Assembly (NCBI GenBank): GCA_902756345.1
Contig: CACVQR010000001.1
Span: forward strand, 248,001-312,000
Length of the DNA: 64,000 nt
From: Fibrobacter succinogenes
Lineage (GTDB): Bacteria; Fibrobacterota; Fibrobacteria; Fibrobacterales; Fibrobacteraceae
Reading direction: 5' to 3'
Shown here: positions 59,998 through 64,000 of the stretch, piece after piece
Layout: the number at the start of each line of letters is the position of its first letter
How positions within the stretch are numbered: the first letter of the stretch is position 1
Position numbers and translations under genes: made by a program
The notes under the pieces: model-generated
The model's database searches: none
What the model was told of the DNA's origin: nothing
The model's input: only the letters and a program-made list of their open reading frames with translations

Positions 59998-62994
59998 TTA
60001 TTTCTTGGCGTTGAGTTTTCTTCTGAGTTGTTGGATTTCGCGTTCGATGAGCCGCTTTTCGACGGCGAAGAAGTCTTCGTTCTTCTGGATGACATTCTTG
60101 TAGATTGCATCGGCAAGTTCCGGTTCACCCGCAAGGAGCGAAAGCACGATGCAGTTACGCAGGAATATGTCGCCCATGTCGTTCATCTCGTAGCGGTCAA
60201 AGAAGTTCGCAATCAAAAGGGCAGCCTGCTTGTAAACACCCTGACGGGCAGCCTCGAGAATTCCGAATTCGTCGGCGAAGGCCCGCGGGAAAGCATTCAT
60301 GGAAACAAGATCCATCGCCTTCATGTAGACCTCGTCAGAATCGCGGCATTCAATCGGAACCTTGCGAATCCATTCCACAAAGTTTTCGCGGAACGTCTGG
60401 TAGCCCACAGACGATTCAAGTTCACCCAGGCGCGGATTTTCGGACACGACGCTATCCAAGATAGCGCTGTCACCCTGAGCAATCGTATCAACCTTAACCA
60501 GCACGCGAGAGAATGAATCCTTTGCGGCAGCCGCTTCAAGTTCTTGCATGTAAGAAAGCAAGGCAGTCTTCTTGAATTCATCCTTCGGCTCTTCGAGCAT
60601 CGCCTTTACGCGAGCGGGGCGACGCAACTTGTAGTCCTCGGGATCCAAGTACTGTTGCCAGCAGACTTCGCAGCTGTCAAAAACATCCACGATGTGCGCT
60701 TCAGAGTGAACGAAGCGGGCTTCTTCGGCCTTGTTGTCGACCATCGGAATAAACAGGCTGTTCGGCTTCACACCTTCGAGCAGAGATTTAAGCATCTTGT
60801 TCGTGAAGAGGAAGTTCCTTTCGCCAAAGAATTCCGGATCGCGATGAATGCGGTTGAATTCTGCCACCAGCGCCGTATCCGTGGAGAATCGCCCGATGCC
60901 TTTCTGTATCACCGGTTCATCGCTCGCTATCATGATGATGTCCGGTTCGTCGGTAGACTTATACAAACTAACGTACGGGAACACCGTATCAAGTGCTTTT
61001 AAAATGTTCAGGAACATCAGGTCGTTAAATTCATAAGTCTGAATCCACTGCACCCAAAGCGCACCCGGTTTCATATAGCGTCGCATCTTGGCGTAGAATT
61101 CGTGAGCAAAAAGCCCTGCCACACCGCTCACCCACGGGTTAGAGGGCACGCTGATAATCATGTCGTACTGGCGACGGTTCGTATGGAAGAACGTCGTCGC
61201 ATCGTCAATGAAAATGTGAATGCGCGGGTCATCGTAGCCGCGGTAATTCCACGGATAAAAGCCCTTCGCCAAATCCATCATGGCCTGTTCAATTTCCACG
61301 CAGTCAAAGTCCTTGAGCAAGGGGTCTGCAAGCAAGTAATGCGCGCCCATGCCGCTACCGAACCCGACCATCGCAGCGTCGTAGGGCTCCGTCTTCACGG
61401 CCATCGGCATGAATGCAGTGGCCGCCTGCGTAAGTTCATCGCTTGAAATCGGAGCCTCGCGGTTCTTGCTCATGCTCGCATCGGCCTTGCCGTTCGTCTT
61501 CACATAGTAATGCACCGGCGATTCGTGGAAACTGATGGTAGCCGTCTTTCCGTCAATCACCTGGATCTTTTCGTTAGGGTGCATGTTCTTGTAGCTGCGG
61601 AACACGCCCGAAGTAATGAGCGACGGATCGAACTTTATAAAGATAGCCGGCATGATCATCACGCACACCATGATGTAGAACATCACGCTGTAACGGAAGC
61701 GCTTGCGGTAAATCACCAGCAGCACAAAACCTATCGCAAAGTCAAGCAACGCTGCCGTCACAAGAGCGCCCTTGAGTTGCAAGAGCGGTAACAGTACAAG
61801 GCCACCGCCTGCAGAACCCACGATAGAGCCTAGCGTATTCCAGCCGTAGACCTTGCCAATCGGGGCTTCGCTCTTGAACGCGCGCGTCAAAATCAACGTA
61901 ATCAGCGGGAGCGTCATCCCCGCAAAGAAACTCGTGGGAATCATCCACAGCATCGAAAGCGCATACTTGAACAGGCTCCAGCAAACGTAACCGTCAGACG
62001 TCGGATTGAAAATCTGGTTCGCCTCGTTCATCATGCCCCAGAAGGGCTGGTGGAAATACAGCGTGCATAGCGCAAAGAACGCCATAAAGATCTGCGCCAT
62101 CGAAAGTACAATCAGGCTGTCTTTCTTAAGCAACTTGCCACTTACCGCAGAACCCAGCGCAAGGCCCAAGATAAAGGCCGAAAGCATCTGGTCAAAGCTA
62201 TGGCTCGAAGACCCAAGCAACAGCGACAGCAAGCGAATCCAGACAATTTCATAGACAAACGAGGTAAGGCCCGTAATTGCCGCAATCCAGAACCAAGTGT
62301 TCTTAGGTGGCATGGGCAACTTATGTTCGGCCACGTAATCTTCATCATGAAATTCGGGAGCGTCTTCATCTTTGGCCGGCACAGGAGACGTCGCAATACC
62401 GATAAAGCTGAACACCGCCGCCAGCAAGAAGTTGATGGATGCAGCCACACACAAGGTCGCATGGTTACCAATCTCTGGAATCAAGAGATAGCTGGTCGCC
62501 AAGATACCGATGGCAGAACCCAGGCTATTCGTAAAGTAAAGCATCGGGAGCGAAACTTCAGCACCGCTCTTGCGCATAAGACCCGCGGCAATGAAGGGGA
62601 ACGTCATGCCCACCGCAATCGCAATCGGGAGAGTCGAACCTGTCGCAAGGGCGACCTTCGCCAATTCAGCCCCACGAGGCGTAAGGGAGGCTGTCCACGC
62701 AGAATCGTAGAATATCCCGGTCAGCCAAATGTACAGCGGGTGGTATGCGACACCGCCAATACCGATAGCCAGTTCCACCAAGCCATACCCAAGGAGCGGG
62801 CGCTTGGTTTTCTCGACCATCTTGCCTGCAATAAAGCTGCCTATGGCAAGGCCGCCCATATAAATGCAGAGCGTGAGCACCTGGCCGTAGCTAGAATGCC
62901 CCAAGAAGAGTTTAAGGTATCGTGCCCACGAGCCTTCGTAAATGAGGCCCGCGAACCCGGACAGGGCAAACAGGAAATAGACTAGGATATTCAT
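59998..62994 (-). CDS. MFS-like transporter / spermidine-synthase-like fusion
   Basis: This 998-residue protein has an N-terminal membrane part with about a dozen or more helices (residues 1-460, starting ILVYFLFALSGFAGLIYEGSWARYLKLFLGHSSYG). A cytosolic spermidine-synthase-like domain is at about 480-750, with VGFGSGMGAHYLL, DFDCVEIEQAMMDLA and ISVPSNPWVSGVAGLF. A helical C-terminal tail follows. The first segment is typical of the fused MFS/spermidine synthase family. Substrates are unknown; aminopropyl transfer is not assured, because several catalytic acids differ in such fusions. It is transcribed alone after the P-II-like genes. Confidence 0.85.
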   Translation of the reverse strand: MNILVYFLFALSGFAGLIYEGSWARYLKLFLGHSSYGQVLTLCIYMGGLAIGSFIAGKMVEKTKRPLLGYGLVELAIGIGGVAYHPLYIWLTGIFYDSAWTASLTPRGAELAKVALATGSTLPIAIAVGMTFPFIAAGLMRKSGAEVSLPMLYFTNSLGSAIGILATSYLLIPEIGNHATLCVAASINFLLAAVFSFIGIATSPVPAKDEDAPEFHDEDYVAEHKLPMPPKNTWFWIAAITGLTSFVYEIVWIRLLSLLLGSSSHSFDQMLSAFILGLALGSAVSGKLLKKDSLIVLSMAQIFMAFFALCTLYFHQPFWGMMNEANQIFNPTSDGYVCWSLFKYALSMLWMIPTSFFAGMTLPLITLILTRAFKSEAPIGKVYGWNTLGSIVGSAGGGLVLLPLLQLKGALVTAALLDFAIGFVLLVIYRKRFRYSVMFYIMVCVMIMPAIFIKFDPSLITSGVFRSYKNMHPNEKIQVIDGKTATISFHESPVHYYVKTNGKADASMSKNREAPISSDELTQAATAFMPMAVKTEPYDAAMVGFGSGMGAHYLLADPLLKDFDCVEIEQAMMDLAKGFYPWNYRGYDDPRIHIFIDDATTFFHTNRRQYDMIISVPSNPWVSGVAGLFAHEFYAKMRRYMKPGALWVQWIQTYEFNDLMFLNILKALDTVFPYVSLYKSTDEPDIIMIASDEPVIQKGIGRFSTDTALVAEFNRIHRDPEFFGERNFLFTNKMLKSLLEGVKPNSLFIPMVDNKAEEARFVHSEAHIVDVFDSCEVCWQQYLDPEDYKLRRPARVKAMLEEPKDEFKKTALLSYMQELEAAAAKDSFSRVLVKVDTIAQGDSAILDSVVSENPRLGELESSVGYQTFRENFVEWIRKVPIECRDSDEVYMKAMDLVSMNAFPRAFADEFGILEAARQGVYKQAALLIANFFDRYEMNDMGDIFLRNCIVLSLLAGEPELADAIYKNVIQKNEDFFAVEKRLIEREIQQLRRKLNAKK

Positions 62995-63041
62995 ACCCTA
63001 ATAATAAAAAAAGTTATTAAGTTGTAAAAAACGACTCGGAA

Positions 63042-63446
63042 CTACTGCTGTTTTTCAGCGTTTTCGACGGCGACTTCGGCTTTTTCAGCCGCTTTTTCGG
63101 CAGCAACCTCGGCAGCCTTGATTTCGGCCTTCCACGGGGTAAGGCCTACCACGTTGTCGACCGGGAGCGAAAACGCGATTCCCTGGCCCATGGTGTCAAG
63201 TCCCGCCTTCTGGTAAAGAGCATGCAAAACGGCATCCTTGATCTTGGCGTCGACCAGAATCATGACGATTTCTTTTTCAGGCTGAATCGCGATATGGAAA
63301 AACGACTCGGCTTCCTTGTTCGCCGTACCGCGGGCATTCAGAATCGTACCGCCACGGGCACCGGCATCCTTCGCCGCTTCCATCACGGTTTCAGAGAATC
63401 CGGTATTCACAATACAAAAGATGACTTCGTGATTGAATCCGCTCAT
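63042..63446 (-). CDS. P-II-like signalling protein with Ala/Glu-rich tail
   Basis: This 134-residue protein has a GlnB-like ferredoxin fold (EVIFCIVNTGFSETVMEAAKDAGARGGTILNARGTANKEAESFFHIAIQPEKEIVMILV). This is the pattern of P-II-like proteins that pair with DUF1538 membrane proteins. The T-loop segment lacks the uridylylation Tyr of true GlnB. The last 30 residues are an Ala/Glu repeat, likely a helix. The start ATGA overlaps the upstream P-II-like gene by four bases. It probably senses a nucleotide or metabolite and controls the DUF1538 protein. Confidence 0.8.
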   Translation of the reverse strand: MSGFNHEVIFCIVNTGFSETVMEAAKDAGARGGTILNARGTANKEAESFFHIAIQPEKEIVMILVDAKIKDAVLHALYQKAGLDTMGQGIAFSLPVDNVVGLTPWKAEIKAAEVAAEKAAEKAEVAVENAEKQQ

Positions 63447-63856
63447 TTTTCGTTTCTCCGTACCGCATCGCGGTTGTCGCTTAAAAAGTTAAAGATGGAC
63501 TTGCCGATAATGCTTGCCATCGGAATCGTATAGGCAATGCCCTTGCCACCCACAATCGTATTGAATTTTTCGGCCAGACTTTCAAGAGCAGCCTGCAGCT
63601 GGTTTTCGCCAATCACGCTAATGATCACAGCGCGGTCCGAATCGGCAAGGCCCATGGCTGTCGCAATTTCACGCGGGGCTGTCCCTTGCCCGAACAACAC
63701 CATCTGCATGTTCACGCCAAAAGACTGGATGTGGTCCATGTAAAAGTCCGCCTTGGCACGGCCCACCACCGTAATCAAAATCTTGAGGCGGTTCATTGAG
63801 ACTTTAGCCCGGGTGCCACGCACGATTCTGTTTCGAATTCTTTTTTCGATTTCCAC
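63443..63856 (-). CDS. P-II-like signalling protein
   Basis: This 137-residue protein has a GlnB-like core (NRLKILITVVGRAKADFYMDHIQSFGVNMQMVLFGQGTA...DRAVIISVIGENQLQAALESLAEKF) preceded by a basic 20-residue extension. The start is a GTG at 63856 with GGGGA five bases before it; an ATG at residue 21 (63796) is an alternative but lacks a clear ribosome site. It lies 8 bp after the DUF1538-like gene and overlaps the second P-II-like gene. The two P-II-like proteins probably act as a heteromeric sensor for that membrane protein. Confidence 0.8.
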   Translation of the reverse strand: MEIEKRIRNRIVRGTRAKVSMNRLKILITVVGRAKADFYMDHIQSFGVNMQMVLFGQGTAPREIATAMGLADSDRAVIISVIGENQLQAALESLAEKFNTIVGGKGIAYTIPMASIIGKSIFNFLSDNRDAVRRNEK

Positions 63857-63864
63857 AGCGTCCC

Positions 63865-64000
63865 CTACATAAAGTCAATAATCTGTTCATCGTCGGCATC
63901 TTGAATGCGACGCATCATCATGCGGTTACGGAGCGCCGTCGAAACGGTCGCCCTGAAACCGAGCACCTGTATCGTAATCAAGGGCGTCATCGCGACCATC
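63865..64000 (-). CDS. Partial DUF1538-family membrane protein, C-terminal end
   Basis: This frame enters from the right edge and ends with TAG at 63865-63867. The visible 44 residues (MVAMTPLITIQVLGFRATVS at the left) match the C-terminus of DUF1538 transport-like proteins: AMTPLITIQ is their conserved last membrane segment. Its association with downstream P-II-like genes is typical. Most of the gene lies outside the window. Confidence 0.6.
   Translation of the reverse strand, partial: MVAMTPLITIQVLGFRATVSTALRNRMMMRRIQDADDEQIIDFM

Noticed and set aside
63042-63856. NifI-type P-II regulators of nitrogenase
   Set aside because: They lie about 56 kb from the nif-like genes, adjoin a DUF1538 gene and lack the typical T-loop, so they belong to the DUF1538-linked P-II-like group.

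Overview
The window looks like a chromosomal segment of a Fibrobacter-type anaerobe. Position 50299-50637 encodes a short lipoprotein with the Fibrobacter paralogous (FISUMP) signature. There are also AgmX/PglI-type TonB-like proteins, paired beta-barrel outer-membrane proteins and a tandem cadherin-like surface protein. The taxonomy is inferred from these families only.

Layout. 1-832: a partial unknown gene and an RBBP9-type hydrolase. 907-7287: a minimal nitrogenase-like locus, with a NifB-like, NifX-like and methyltransferase operon on the minus strand, divergent from nifH-, nifD- and nifK-like genes on the plus strand. 7409-11522: a regulated leader (tiny peptide ORF plus hairpin), then an outer-membrane porin and a SsuABC/TauABC-type importer. 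11570-13242: an HD protein and a RelA/SpoT-like synthetase-fold protein. 13300-20364: an AT-rich Wadjet type II island (JetABCD) preceded by a degenerate 12-bp tandem repeat. 20378-23775: Cys-rich envelope proteins, a glutamine amidotransferase flanked by small repeats, and a RelB/YafQ-type toxin-antitoxin pair. 24019-26204: a rhodanese-TusA-DsrE fusion and a PatB/MalY C-S lyase. 26216-30848: a His-tailed membrane protein, bioB, pdxST and divergent pdxR. 30855-48689: a dense sulfur-metabolism block (MoeB-like, DMSP-lyase-family cupin, methyltransferase, MetK, two sulfonate-type binding proteins, two O-acetylhomoserine sulfhydrylases, TauBC, class III aminotransferase, a cystathionine-synthase/lyase pair, an AhpD-like protein, and a DUF4418/FtsX/ABC unit). 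48970-64000: housekeeping and envelope genes (phosphatases, acetate kinase, ABC-F, MFS-spermidine synthase fusion, P-II-like pair).

How the genes may work together. The nitrogenase-like locus has B, X, H, D and K-like genes but no nifEN, nifV or molybdate transporter in the window, and it sits among organosulfur genes. The most economical reading is a methylthio-alkane-reductase-like system (Mar, known from Rhodospirillum rubrum). A DMSP-lyase-family cupin could release dimethyl sulfide, the nitrogenase-like reductase could split it to methane and methanethiol, and the O-acetylhomoserine sulfhydrylases could fix methanethiol directly into methionine. The cystathionine gamma-lyase/beta-synthase-like pair would then make cysteine. 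Supporting this, a shared promoter architecture (AGTATTGGAC or a close variant, with an 18- or 17-bp spacer to a TATATT-like -10, and upstream ATAR/CTAR elements) recurs before the nifH-like operon, the porin/ABC operon, the DMSP-lyase operon, both sulfhydrylases and the aminotransferase. The cystathionine/cysteine operon has a cysteine-rich leader peptide followed by a terminator, the layout of a transcription attenuator. The pathway is an inference; the genes and motifs are visible in the sequence.
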